Origin: Paractinoplanes tereljensis
GTDB taxonomy: Bacteria > Actinomycetota > Actinomycetes > Mycobacteriales > Micromonosporaceae
Assembly (NCBI RefSeq): GCF_016862435.1
Contig: NZ_BOMY01000031.1
Span: 1 to 64,000 of the forward strand
DNA length: 64,000 nucleotides
Direction: 5' to 3'
Positions 16,988 through 25,551 of the stretch are shown piece after piece. The notes under the pieces are model-generated. The model saw only the letters and a program-made list of their open reading frames with translations, was not told where the DNA came from and did not search any database. Made by a program: the position numbers and the translations under genes. Position 1 is the stretch's first letter; each line of letters begins with the position of its first letter.

Positions 16988-18628
16988 TCAGAGCCGGAAG
17001 CGGCCGATCACCTGCTGCAGCTCGCCGCTGATGCCGGCCAGCTCGTGCACCGTGCTGGTGGTCTCGGCGAGCGCGGAGGTGGTGGCCTGAGTGGCGTTCG
17101 CGACGCCGGAGATGGTGCCGGCGATGTCGGTGCTGCCCTGGGCGGCGTCGGCGACACTGCGGCTCATCTCGCCGGTGGTGGCGGTCTGCTCCTCGACCGC
17201 CGAGGCGATGGTCAGCTGGTAGTCGTTGATCCGGGCGATGATCGAGGAGATCTCGCCGATCGCCACCACCGCGCTCTCGGTGTCGGCCTGGATCGCCTCG
17301 ACCCGCTTGGAAATGTCCTCGGTGGCCCGCGCGGTCTCCTGGGCCAGGTCCTTGACCTCGCTGGCCACCACGGCGAAGCCCTTGCCGGACTCGCCGGCCC
17401 GGGCCGCCTCGATGGTGGCGTTCAGGGCGAGCAGGTTGGTCTGCTCGGCGATCGAGGTGATCGCCTTGACCACGTTGCCGATCTCGATGCTGGAGACGCC
17501 GAGCTTCGACACCGTGGCGTTGGTCTGCTCGGCCACCCCGACCGCCTCGGCCGCGACCCGGGCCGCCTCGTTGGCGCTCTCCGCGATCTCCCGGATCGAC
17601 GCGCCCATCTCGTGGCTGCCGGCCGACACGGTGTGCACGTTGGCCGAGACCGCACCGGCCGCGACCGCGACCGCGTCGGCCTGGGTGGCGGCCTCGCGGG
17701 CGGAGACGCCGATGCGTTCGGTGCTGCCGGTGAGTTGGGCGGTGCTCTCGCCGAGGGCCCGGGAGCTGGCGGTGAGGTGGCTGACCACGTCGCGCAGGCC
17801 GTCCCGGGCGGTGTTGACCGCCACCGCCATGGCGCCGAGTTCGTCGCGGGCCTGCACGTCGGCGGCCACCGCGAGGTCGCCCTGGGCGACCGCGGCCAGC
17901 GAGGTCGAGACGCTGCCGAGCTGCCGCAGGATCAGCCGGCAGACGAACGCAGCCAGGCCGAGCGCCACCACCAGGGCCACCACCATGATGACGATGAGCT
18001 CGGTGCGGGCGGCGTGGTAGGAATCCTCGGCCTTCGCGGTCATCGCGGCCGCCTCGGACTCCTCGGTGTTCTGCAGCGTGACGATCGCCTCGGTCAGACC
18101 GGTCTGGGTGCTGTTCCAGACCGGGCCGATCTGGTCCGTCGCCGGAAGGGTGAACCCGCTGGGCAGCGCCTCCTTGAAGACGAGGACGTTCCGCAGGTTC
18201 TGGTAGTACGCGAAGGTCGTCGCGAGGGAGTTCGCCGCCTCCGTGCTCTTCGCCGAACCGGCCGCGAGCTCGCGGTACGCGTCGAGCGCGGCGGTGAACG
18301 CCGTTTCGGCGGTCTTGGTCTGAGTGATGTAGGTGTCCCGGTTGGTGGTCAGCTGGGCGTAGAGGAACATGCCCCGGAAACTGTCGGCGGACGCACCCCG
18401 CATCGTGCTGAGCTGCACCAGCGCGTCGACGTGCCGGGCCTTCATCTCCTGGATGTCGCTGTTGAGGCTGCTCATCCGGGTGATGCCGAAAACCCCGATG
18501 GCGAGCGCCGCCACCGCGACGACAAGCACCGAAACATAGATCTTGGTGCCGACCCGGAAGTCGGCGAGCCGGCCCGCGACCGCGTTGCGCCGCGCTGTCA
18601 CCTGCACGGTTTTGGGATTGACCTCCAC
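16988..18628 (-). CDS. Methyl-accepting chemotaxis protein
   Basis: 546 residues. TM1 lies at about 31-51, a four-helix-bundle sensor fills roughly 52-210, TM2 is at about 212-236, then come HAMP and the signalling domain with the conserved hairpin tip region around IAEQTNLLALNATIEAARAGESGKGFAVVASEVKDLAQE. A chemoreceptor implies a motile stage, as in sporangiate actinomycetes with flagellated spores. The sensor has no recognisable PAS or Cache pocket, so the ligand is unknown. No che genes are nearby. GTG start. Confidence 0.92.
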   Translation of the reverse strand: MEVNPKTVQVTARRNAVAGRLADFRVGTKIYVSVLVVAVAALAIGVFGITRMSSLNSDIQEMKARHVDALVQLSTMRGASADSFRGMFLYAQLTTNRDTYITQTKTAETAFTAALDAYRELAAGSAKSTEAANSLATTFAYYQNLRNVLVFKEALPSGFTLPATDQIGPVWNSTQTGLTEAIVTLQNTEESEAAAMTAKAEDSYHAARTELIVIMVVALVVALGLAAFVCRLILRQLGSVSTSLAAVAQGDLAVAADVQARDELGAMAVAVNTARDGLRDVVSHLTASSRALGESTAQLTGSTERIGVSAREAATQADAVAVAAGAVSANVHTVSAGSHEMGASIREIAESANEAARVAAEAVGVAEQTNATVSKLGVSSIEIGNVVKAITSIAEQTNLLALNATIEAARAGESGKGFAVVASEVKDLAQETARATEDISKRVEAIQADTESAVVAIGEISSIIARINDYQLTIASAVEEQTATTGEMSRSVADAAQGSTDIAGTISGVANATQATTSALAETTSTVHELAGISGELQQVIGRFRL

Positions 18629-18702
18629 GACACCAACCCTTTCGCCGTAACCGACCCCAAAACTCCCTTCGGCCTGCGGCGTGCCCGGCTGAGCGTCAGG
18701 CG

Positions 18703-19134
18703 CTATTCGGCGGCGATGTCGTTGAATCGGGCCAGCAGAGTGGCCAGGGTGCGAACGTCCTCCTCGGGCCAGGAGTCGAGGTGCCGGCGCAGGCGCTCGT
18801 TGCGGCCCTCGCGCACCTGGATCATCCGGCGCCGGCCGTCCGCGGTCAGCGTGACCAGGTGGGCCCGGCCGTCGGCCGGGTCCGGCAGGCGTTCGATCAG
18901 GCTCAGCGCCTCGAGCGACTGCAGCTGGCGGGTGATGGTGGCCTTGCCGACCCCGACGTGCTCGGCCACGTCGCTCGGCCGCCGGGGGCCGTGGTCCCGC
19001 AGGTGGGCGAGCAGGCCGTACGCGCTGGCGTCGAGGTCGGGGTGCACGCCCCGGCTCAGGCGCTCGGAGGTGGCCCGGGCCCGCCGGACGAAGACGGCGA
19101 ACTCGCGCTCCAGCGCGGCGTAGGGCTCAGTCAT
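18703..19134 (-). CDS. MarR family regulator
   Basis: 143 residues with a winged helix (ASAYGLLAHLRDHGPRRPSDVAEHVGVGKATITRQLQSLEALSLIERLPDPADGRAHLVTLT). Its start overlaps the exporter stop by 8 bp (ATGACTGA), so the exporter and its likely repressor are co-translated. The twin palindromes upstream of the exporter are plausible binding sites, giving autoregulated efflux. Confidence 0.9.
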   Translation of the reverse strand: MTEPYAALEREFAVFVRRARATSERLSRGVHPDLDASAYGLLAHLRDHGPRRPSDVAEHVGVGKATITRQLQSLEALSLIERLPDPADGRAHLVTLTADGRRRMIQVREGRNERLRRHLDSWPEEDVRTLATLLARFNDIAAE

Positions 19135-20656
19135 TCGCCGTCTCGAGGGCGCTGGTGGTGCGCAACGGAACCTCCCGGATGAACAGGATGCAGAGCAGCG
19201 CCAGCAGCGCGAACGGGGCGGTGTACAGGAAGAGGTTACCGGTGGCGTGGCCGTACGCGTTCTGCACGACCGCCCGCGCGGCCGGCGGCAGGTCGGCCAG
19301 CCGCGGCACCCCGGACCCGTGTCCCGAGCCGCCGCCGATGTACCGGGTGACCTGGCCGGCCAGCACCGCCCCGAGCGCGGAGACGCCGATCGTGCCGCCC
19401 AGCGACCGGAAGAACGACACCGAGGTGCTGGCCGCGCCGAGCTCGGAGAGCTGCACCTGGTTCTGCACGGCCAGGACCAGGTTCTGCAGCGTGGTGCCCA
19501 GGCCGATGCCGATCAGCGCCATGCCGATCGCCAGCTGCCAGTACGGCGTGTCGGCCCGGGTCAGGCCGAGCAGCCCGAGACCGGCGGTGATCAGCACCGA
19601 GCCGCCCACCAGGAACGGCTTCCACCGGCCGGTGGCGGTGATGATCCGGCCGACGATCGTCGAGGCCAGCGCCAGGCCGAGGATCTGCGGCAGCGCCATG
19701 ATGCCGGCCAGCGTGGGCGATTTGTCGCGGGACAGCTGGAAGTACTGGCTCAGGAACGTCGTCCCGGCGTAGAGAGCGACGCCGATGACCAGGCTGGCCG
19801 CGATGGCCAGCACGACGGTGCGGTTGCGGAACAGCCACAGCGGCAGGATCGGCTCGGCGGCCCGCCGCTCGACCAGCACGAACACCACGGTGAGCACGAT
19901 CGAGCCGCCGAGCATCGCCGCGGTCGGCCAGGACACCCACGCGTACTTGTCGCCGGCGAAGGTGACCCAGACCAGCAGCAGCGAGGCCGCCGCGGTGATC
20001 AGTGTGGTGCCGGCCCAGTCGATCCGCACCTTCCGGCCGCCGACCGGCAGGTGCAGGGTCTTCTGCAAGAAGACCATGGCCAAGATCGCGAAGGGTACGC
20101 CTACGAAGAAGCACCACCGCCAGCCGAGCCAGCTCGTGTCGACGATGACCCCACCGATCAGTGGCCCCGCCGAGGTGGCCACGGCCAGCACCGCGCCGAG
20201 ATAACCGGAGTACTTTCCGCGCTGCCGGGGCGAGATGATCGTGGCCAGCACCACCTGGGTCAGCGCGAGCATCCCGCCGGCGCCTACGCCCTGCACGGCC
20301 CGGGCCGCGATGAGCAGCCCGGAGTCGGCGGCGAGCCCGGAGAGCACCGAGCCGGCCGTGAAGATGACCAGGCTGGCCTGGATGAGCAGCTTCTTGCTGA
20401 GCAGGTCGGCGAGCTTGCCCCAGACCGGGCTGGACACGGTCGTGGTCAGCAGCGTCGCGATGATCACCCAGGTGTAGACGCTCTGGTTGGCGTGCAGGTC
20501 GGCGACGATCGTCGGCAGCGCGTTGGTGACCACCGTCGACGACAGGATCGCCACGAACATCCCCATGTACAGGCCGGACATGGCCTGCAGGATCTGCGCG
20601 TGCGACATCGGCGCCGTCCCGGCCCGCTCCCGTACCGCGTCATCGGCCACTGTCAT
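19127..20656 (-). CDS. MFS multidrug exporter, DHA2 (EmrB/QacA) family
   Basis: About 509 residues with 14 predicted membrane segments. It has VVTNALPTIVADL in TM1, the motif A region SPVWGKLADLLSKK and a TM5 motif C-like GAVLAVATSAGPLIGG. I chose ATG 20656 because GGAGG lies 5 nt before it; an ATG four codons earlier lacks a ribosome site. A proton-driven drug-efflux role is inferred from the family and the coupled MarR gene. Two palindromes flank the promoter. Confidence 0.9.
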   Translation of the reverse strand: MTVADDAVRERAGTAPMSHAQILQAMSGLYMGMFVAILSSTVVTNALPTIVADLHANQSVYTWVIIATLLTTTVSSPVWGKLADLLSKKLLIQASLVIFTAGSVLSGLAADSGLLIAARAVQGVGAGGMLALTQVVLATIISPRQRGKYSGYLGAVLAVATSAGPLIGGVIVDTSWLGWRWCFFVGVPFAILAMVFLQKTLHLPVGGRKVRIDWAGTTLITAAASLLLVWVTFAGDKYAWVSWPTAAMLGGSIVLTVVFVLVERRAAEPILPLWLFRNRTVVLAIAASLVIGVALYAGTTFLSQYFQLSRDKSPTLAGIMALPQILGLALASTIVGRIITATGRWKPFLVGGSVLITAGLGLLGLTRADTPYWQLAIGMALIGIGLGTTLQNLVLAVQNQVQLSELGAASTSVSFFRSLGGTIGVSALGAVLAGQVTRYIGGGSGHGSGVPRLADLPPAARAVVQNAYGHATGNLFLYTAPFALLALLCILFIREVPLRTTSALETAND

Positions 20657-20669
20657 CCCGACCTCCATT

Positions 20670-20713
20670 GGTTGCCCGGGGCAACCATAGGAGTTTTAGT
20701 TGCCCGAGGCAAC
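20670..20713. promoter_or_regulatory. Twin palindromic operators
   Basis: GGTTGCC-CGG-GGCAACC (20670-20686) and GTTGCC-CGA-GGCAAC (20699-20713) are two near-identical inverted repeats whose centres are 28 bp apart. They sit directly upstream of the exporter start. The second forms the last codons of the AraC gene. TTGCC-type palindromes are usual for MarR dimers; the link to the neighbouring MarR protein is inference. Confidence 0.7.
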
Positions 20714-21448
20714 CAGATCGGCCTGGTAGCGCCCGGGGGTCTGCCCGACCACCGCGGTGAACGCCTCGATGAAGCTCGACGGGTTGGACCAGCCGCAGGC
20801 CATCGCGGTGTCGGTGACCGACCGGCCCTCGGCCAGGTGGACCAGGGCGTGGTGGATGCGCAGGATGGTGCGCCAGCGATGGAAGCTCATCCCCAGCTCG
20901 GTGTGGAACATCCGGCTGAGGGTGCGCTCGCTGGCCCCGGCGGCCCGGCCGAGCTCGGTCAGGGTGGCGTTCCGGCCCGGCTCGGCGTGCAGGAGATCGG
21001 TGACGGTCCGCAGCCGGTCGTCGTGCGGCTCGGGCAGGTGCAGCGACTGCTCGGGAGTCACCGCGAGCTCGTCGATCACCACCGCCCGCAGCCGGTCGTA
21101 GGCGCCCGGCCGGGCCTCGGCCCGGTCGGTCAGGGCCAGCAGCGCTTCACGCAGCAGCGCGCTCACCGCGAACACGCTCGGATAGGGCAGCAGCGCGGCG
21201 CAGAGGGCGGCCGGGATGACCACCAGGCGTACGTCGGTCCGGCCGTAGAAACGATGGGAGTGCCGGAATCCCGGCGGCGTCCAGGTGACCCGGTTGGCGG
21301 GCGCCACCCAGGTGCCGCGGTCGGTGGTGGTGGCGAAGGCGCCGAACGCCGCGTAGACCAGCTGACCGTCGGTGTGCAGGTGAGGCTCGAGCTGAAAGCC
21401 GTGCGGCACCCAGCCCGCACCGCTGTCCTCCTGGCGGGTTTCCGGCAT
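20696..21448 (-). CDS. AraC family regulator
   Basis: 250 residues. An N-terminal cupin-like part (LHTDGQLVYAAFGAFATTTDRGTWVAPANRVTWTPPGFRHSHRF) resembles the NimR/RipA-type AraC group that controls MFS exporters. The C-terminal HTH pair is NATLTELGRAAGASERTLSRMFHTELGMSFHRWR and SVTDTAMACGWSNPSSFIEAF. The exporter follows on the same strand 39 nt after its stop, so this may be a second regulator of the same pump. Confidence 0.87.
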   Translation of the reverse strand: MPETRQEDSGAGWVPHGFQLEPHLHTDGQLVYAAFGAFATTTDRGTWVAPANRVTWTPPGFRHSHRFYGRTDVRLVVIPAALCAALLPYPSVFAVSALLREALLALTDRAEARPGAYDRLRAVVIDELAVTPEQSLHLPEPHDDRLRTVTDLLHAEPGRNATLTELGRAAGASERTLSRMFHTELGMSFHRWRTILRIHHALVHLAEGRSVTDTAMACGWSNPSSFIEAFTAVVGQTPGRYQADLVASGN

Positions 21449-21497
21449 AGCCCGTCAGTTTATCGACGGAGCGACAGCGTGCGATACTCGCCGGGCC

Positions 21498-22250
21498 ATG
21501 GTTGCCTTTGAACTCGCGGTCCAGGACCCCCACGGGCTGGCCGTCGCGGCCCGCCTCGGCGTCGACCGCATCGAGCTCTGTTCCGCACTTCCGCTGGGCG
21601 GCCTCACCCCGTCGCTCGCCCTCATCGAGGCCGCCGCCGGGCCGGCGATTCCGCCGGCGCATGTGCTGGTACGGCCGCGACCGGGCGGCTTCGACTACGA
21701 CCCGGCCGAGACGGACCTGATCGTGCGGGACGTCCGGCACGCGGTCGCGGCCGGAGCGGCCGGCGTGGTGGTCGGCGGCGTGCGCGCGGGCAGTGTGGAC
21801 ACTGACCTGCTCAAGCGGGTGATCGACGCCGCTGAGGGGGCCGAGGTGACGTTCCACCGGGCGTTCGACACGCTGGGCGATCCGGCCGCGGCCGTCGACA
21901 CCCTCGCGGAGCTGGGCGTGCGGCGGATTCTGACCTCGGGTGGGGCGGCCGCGGCCGGCGATGCGCTGCCGCAGCTCGCCCGGCTGGTGGCGCAGGCCGC
22001 CGGGCGGATCGAGATCATGGCGGGCGGCGGGGTGCGGCCGGAGGTCGTGGGCGATCTGGTGCGGGCCGGGGTGGCGGCGGTGCACGCGTCCGGCAAAGGG
22101 TTCGTCGCCGACGCCGTCGGGGTCACGCTGGGCAGCGCGGCCCTCGGCGGGCAGAGCGGGCGGGAGACGACCGACGAAGTTGAGGTCGGCCGTCTCCTCG
22201 CGGCGCTTCGGTCAGTGCATGACCACGGCGGCCGGGACCTCGTCGGCTGA
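21498..22250 (+). CDS. cutC: CutC family copper-homeostasis protein
   Basis: 250-residue TIM-barrel protein spanning the whole family. Diagnostic stretches are DRIELCSALPLGGLTPS, the FDYDPAE loop, VTFHRAFD, GVRRILTSGG and IEIMAGGGVRPE. CutC has been linked to copper tolerance, but its biochemical activity is unsettled. It is divergent from the AraC gene and overlaps the facing exporter gene by 39 bp. Confidence 0.9.
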   Translation: MVAFELAVQDPHGLAVAARLGVDRIELCSALPLGGLTPSLALIEAAAGPAIPPAHVLVRPRPGGFDYDPAETDLIVRDVRHAVAAGAAGVVVGGVRAGSVDTDLLKRVIDAAEGAEVTFHRAFDTLGDPAAAVDTLAELGVRRILTSGGAAAAGDALPQLARLVAQAAGRIEIMAGGGVRPEVVGDLVRAGVAAVHASGKGFVADAVGVTLGSAALGGQSGRETTDEVEVGRLLAALRSVHDHGGRDLVG

Positions 22251-23780
22251 CGGGGTCTCCGAGGCCGGGGCCTTCTTGCGGGGCAGGAAGGCGATCGGGA
22301 TGAACGTCGCCAGGACCAGGATGAAGCCCACCCAGAAGGTGCTGGCGAACGAGTCGGCCACGAACGACAGACCGCGCTGCAGGACGTCCGGCGGGAGCTG
22401 CATCTGGGCGCCGTGCTGGGCCGCGATCGCCGCCTGAGCCTCGGTGACCGGCTCGCCGGTGCCCGGGTTGGTGACGCCGGGGATCTCGGCGGAACCGTTC
22501 AGGTGGCTGGTCAGGATCACCGACATGATCGCGGTGCCGATCGAGCCGCCGATCTGCTGCAGGATGTTCACCAGCGTGGAGCCGCGAGCGACCTCACTGC
22601 TGGTCAGCGTGCGCAGCGCCGAGGTCATGATCGGCATCATCGTGCCGCCCATGCCGAGGCCCATCACGAACAGCGAACCACACAGCAACAGGTAGGACGT
22701 ATCGGTCCCGACCTGGGTGAAGGTGAAGAACCCGAGGGCGATCAGCGCCATCGCGAACGGCACCGTGCGGCCCACCGGGATCCGGTCGGCGAGCATGCCG
22801 GCGATCGGCATGGTGATCATCGCGCCGATGCCCTGCGGAGCCATCAGCAGACCGGCGTGCAGCGTGGACTCGCCCCGCACCTGCAGGAAGTAGCTGGGGA
22901 ACAGCAGACCGGCGCCCATGAACGCGATGATGAACACGAACAGCGAGATCGTCGAGACGGCCAGCCGCTTGTTGCGGAACAGCCGCAGATCGAGCAGCGG
23001 GTGCTTCGGCTTGAACGAGTAGAACACGAAGCCGATCACCAGCGCCGCGCCGATCAGCATCGTCACCCACACCTTGGTGGCGGTGATCGTGCCGGTCTCG
23101 GGCAGCGAGGACACGCCGAACAGGAACAGGGCGAGGCCGGGGGAGAGCATCAGCATGCCGACGAAGTCGAACGACTCGGACGGCCTCGGGTTGTCCTTGG
23201 GCAGCGCGAACTGCGCGTAGACCAGGCCGATGATGCCGATCGGCAGGTTGATCAGGAACACCCAGTGCCAGCTCGCCGCCTCGATCAGCCAGCCGCCCAG
23301 GATCGGGCCGCCGATCGGGCCGAGCAGCATCGGGATGCCGAGGACGGCCATCAGCCGGCCGATCCGCTCGGGACCGGCGGCGCGGGTCATGATCGTCATG
23401 CCGAGTGGCATGAGCATGCCACCGCCCAGGCCCTGCAACACCCGGTAGGCGACCAGCTGTTCGATCGAGCCGGCCGTGGCGCAGAGCACCGAACCGGCCG
23501 TGAACAGGAACAGGGCGAGCATGTAGAGCCGCTTGGTGCCGAACCGGTCGGCGGCCCAGCCACTCAGCGGGATCACCGTGGCCAGGGCCAGGGTGTAGCC
23601 GGTCAGCGTCCAGGCGACCTGGGCGTAGGTGGCGTCGAACTCGGTCTGGAAGGTGGGCAGGGCGACGCTCACGACTGTGATGTCGAGAATCGACATGATC
23701 GCGCCCAGGACCACCACACCGGCGATCTTGAGAACGGCGGCGTCCAACTTGGCAGGCTGCGCGGCTGCCGTGTCAGTCAC
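22212..23780 (-). CDS. MFS exporter, DHA2 family
   Basis: 522 residues, 14 predicted membrane segments. MSILDITVVSVALPTFQTEF in TM1, GWAADRFGTKR (motif A) and GPIGGPILGGWLIEAASWHWVFLINLP (motif C) are typical of EmrB/LfrA-like drug pumps. GTG 23780 is chosen because GGAG lies 6 nt upstream; an earlier in-frame ATG adds residues with no resemblance. It is divergent from the fatty acyl-AMP ligase-like gene, so export of a lipid-linked product is possible but unproven. Confidence 0.88.
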   Translation of the reverse strand: MTDTAAAQPAKLDAAVLKIAGVVVLGAIMSILDITVVSVALPTFQTEFDATYAQVAWTLTGYTLALATVIPLSGWAADRFGTKRLYMLALFLFTAGSVLCATAGSIEQLVAYRVLQGLGGGMLMPLGMTIMTRAAGPERIGRLMAVLGIPMLLGPIGGPILGGWLIEAASWHWVFLINLPIGIIGLVYAQFALPKDNPRPSESFDFVGMLMLSPGLALFLFGVSSLPETGTITATKVWVTMLIGAALVIGFVFYSFKPKHPLLDLRLFRNKRLAVSTISLFVFIIAFMGAGLLFPSYFLQVRGESTLHAGLLMAPQGIGAMITMPIAGMLADRIPVGRTVPFAMALIALGFFTFTQVGTDTSYLLLCGSLFVMGLGMGGTMMPIMTSALRTLTSSEVARGSTLVNILQQIGGSIGTAIMSVILTSHLNGSAEIPGVTNPGTGEPVTEAQAAIAAQHGAQMQLPPDVLQRGLSFVADSFASTFWVGFILVLATFIPIAFLPRKKAPASETPSADEVPAAVVMH

Positions 23781-23913
23781 AAGAAACTCCAGGGTCGGTC
23801 TGGAAGTTGGAAAGGAGGATTTCGAAAAAGAGCTTCTTATCCTGTCACCGGCGCCCACCTGCTAGCACGCCCATTTCCGACTCCGAAAGGGTGCCCTTCG
23901 CCACTATCGGCCG

Positions 23914-23919
23914 TACGGT
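23914..23919 (+). promoter_or_regulatory. Leaderless -10 box
   Basis: TACGGT lies 6 nt before GTG 23926 and fixes the start of the following gene. Confidence 0.5.
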
Positions 23920-23925
23920 GACTGC

Positions 23926-25551
23926 GTGAGCCGATTCATCGATGAAGTGATCATGACAGCGCAGAGTGCGGCGACCGGCATGGTCACCGGCGAACCCGCG
24001 GCAAAGGCTCGCATCACCTGGCCTGAGCTGCATCGTAAGGCGCGCAGCGTGGCCGGCGGGCTGGTTCGGGGTGGCTTGCAACCGGGGCAGGCGGTTGCTG
24101 TGCTGGCCGGGTTGCCGGTCGAGACCGCCCCGGTGGCGCAGGGCATCTGGCTGGCCGGCGGCAGCATGACGATGCTCCACCAGCCCACCCCGCGCACCGA
24201 CCTGGAGGCGTGGCGCGCGGACACCCTGCGGGTGCTGCGCATGATCGACGCACGGGCGGTGGTGGTCGGTGCCCCGTTCGAGGCGGTGACACCGGTGCTC
24301 ACGGCGTACGGCATCAAGAATTATCAAGCCGGTGAGCTGACCGCCGGGCCGGACCACCCACCGGTTTCCGTCGGCGAAGACGACGTGGCGTTGTTGCAGT
24401 TGACAAGCGGTTCCACCGCCGAGCCGAAGGCCGTGCGGATCACCCACCGCAACCTGTACGCGAACCTTGCCAACTCCCGCGACCACCTGGGCTGCGACCA
24501 AACCGGCGTGATGGTGTCGTGGCTGCCGATGTTCCACGACATGGGCATGGTCGGGTGTCTGCTGTTGCCGATGATGACCGGGATGGAACTGGTGAGCCTG
24601 CGGCCCGCCGACTTCCTGAGTCGCCCGCTGGTCTGGGCCGAGATGATGAGCCGCTACGGCGGCACGATCACCACCGCGCCGAACTTCGCGTGGGCGGTGC
24701 TCAACCGGCAGCTCGCCCGGGTGCCGGACGGCGCGCTGGACCTTTCGCGGTTGCGGGTGGCCGGCAACGGCGCCGAGCCGATCGACCCGGCGACGATGCG
24801 GGCGTTCGTCGAGACCGCCGCCCGGTTCGGACTGCGCCCTGAAGCGGTGAACTGCTGTTACGGCGCCGCCGAGAGCACCCTGGTCATCTCCATGTCGGAA
24901 ATGTCGGACGAGATGCTGCTCGACTCGGTGGACGCTTCCGCATTGGAGCGCGGCCAGGCCGTGCCCGGCGCGGACCGGGAGATCCCGAAGCTCGGCCGGC
25001 CCTATCCGACCGTCGAGGTGCAGGTCGTCGACGACGACGGAAAACCGCTGGGGGCACGCCAGGTGGGCCGGATTCAGCTTCGCGGCGATTCGGTCACCGA
25101 TGGGTACGTCACCCCGGACGGTTACGAGAGTGCCCGCGACGCGGACGGCTGGCTCGACATCGGTGACGAGGGCTATGTGGTGGAAGACGGGCAACTTGTG
25201 GTGTGCGGCCGGCGCAAGGACGTGATCATCATGGGCGGCCGGAACATCTACCCGACCGACATCGAGCGGGCCGCCGCCGGCGTCGAGGGCGTCCGCGAGG
25301 GCAACGTGGTCGCGGTGCGGCTGATGGCCGGCGAGGACCGGGCCCGCGAGTCGTTCGCGGTGATCGCCGAGTCGAAGCTGGCCGACGACGAGGCCGCCGC
25401 GGCCCGGATCGTCAGGGAGGTCACCTCCCGGGTGGTGTCCGAGATCGACGCCCGCCCGGCGCAGGTCCGGGTGGTGCCGCCCGGCAGCCTGCCGAAGACT
25501 CCCTCCGGCAAGCTGCGGCGGGCGGCCGCCCGCTCGCTCCTTCAGATCTAG
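23926..25551 (+). CDS. Fatty acyl-AMP ligase / acyl-CoA synthetase-like enzyme
   Basis: 541 residues of the ANL adenylating superfamily. The P-loop reads LTSGSTAEPKAVRITHRN (Ala replaces the usual second Gly), followed by VSWLPMFHDMGMVGCLLLP, which is the fatty acyl-AMP ligase version of motif A4. NCCYGAAEST is A5, DGWLDIGDEGYV A7 and KTPSGKLRR holds the catalytic lysine. The FHDMG region favours activation of fatty acid as acyl-AMP for transfer to a carrier protein. No polyketide or peptide synthase lies nearby. The stop overlaps the facing stop through CTAG. Confidence 0.82.
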   Translation: MSRFIDEVIMTAQSAATGMVTGEPAAKARITWPELHRKARSVAGGLVRGGLQPGQAVAVLAGLPVETAPVAQGIWLAGGSMTMLHQPTPRTDLEAWRADTLRVLRMIDARAVVVGAPFEAVTPVLTAYGIKNYQAGELTAGPDHPPVSVGEDDVALLQLTSGSTAEPKAVRITHRNLYANLANSRDHLGCDQTGVMVSWLPMFHDMGMVGCLLLPMMTGMELVSLRPADFLSRPLVWAEMMSRYGGTITTAPNFAWAVLNRQLARVPDGALDLSRLRVAGNGAEPIDPATMRAFVETAARFGLRPEAVNCCYGAAESTLVISMSEMSDEMLLDSVDASALERGQAVPGADREIPKLGRPYPTVEVQVVDDDGKPLGARQVGRIQLRGDSVTDGYVTPDGYESARDADGWLDIGDEGYVVEDGQLVVCGRRKDVIIMGGRNIYPTDIERAAAGVEGVREGNVVAVRLMAGEDRARESFAVIAESKLADDEAAAARIVREVTSRVVSEIDARPAQVRVVPPGSLPKTPSGKLRRAAARSLLQI

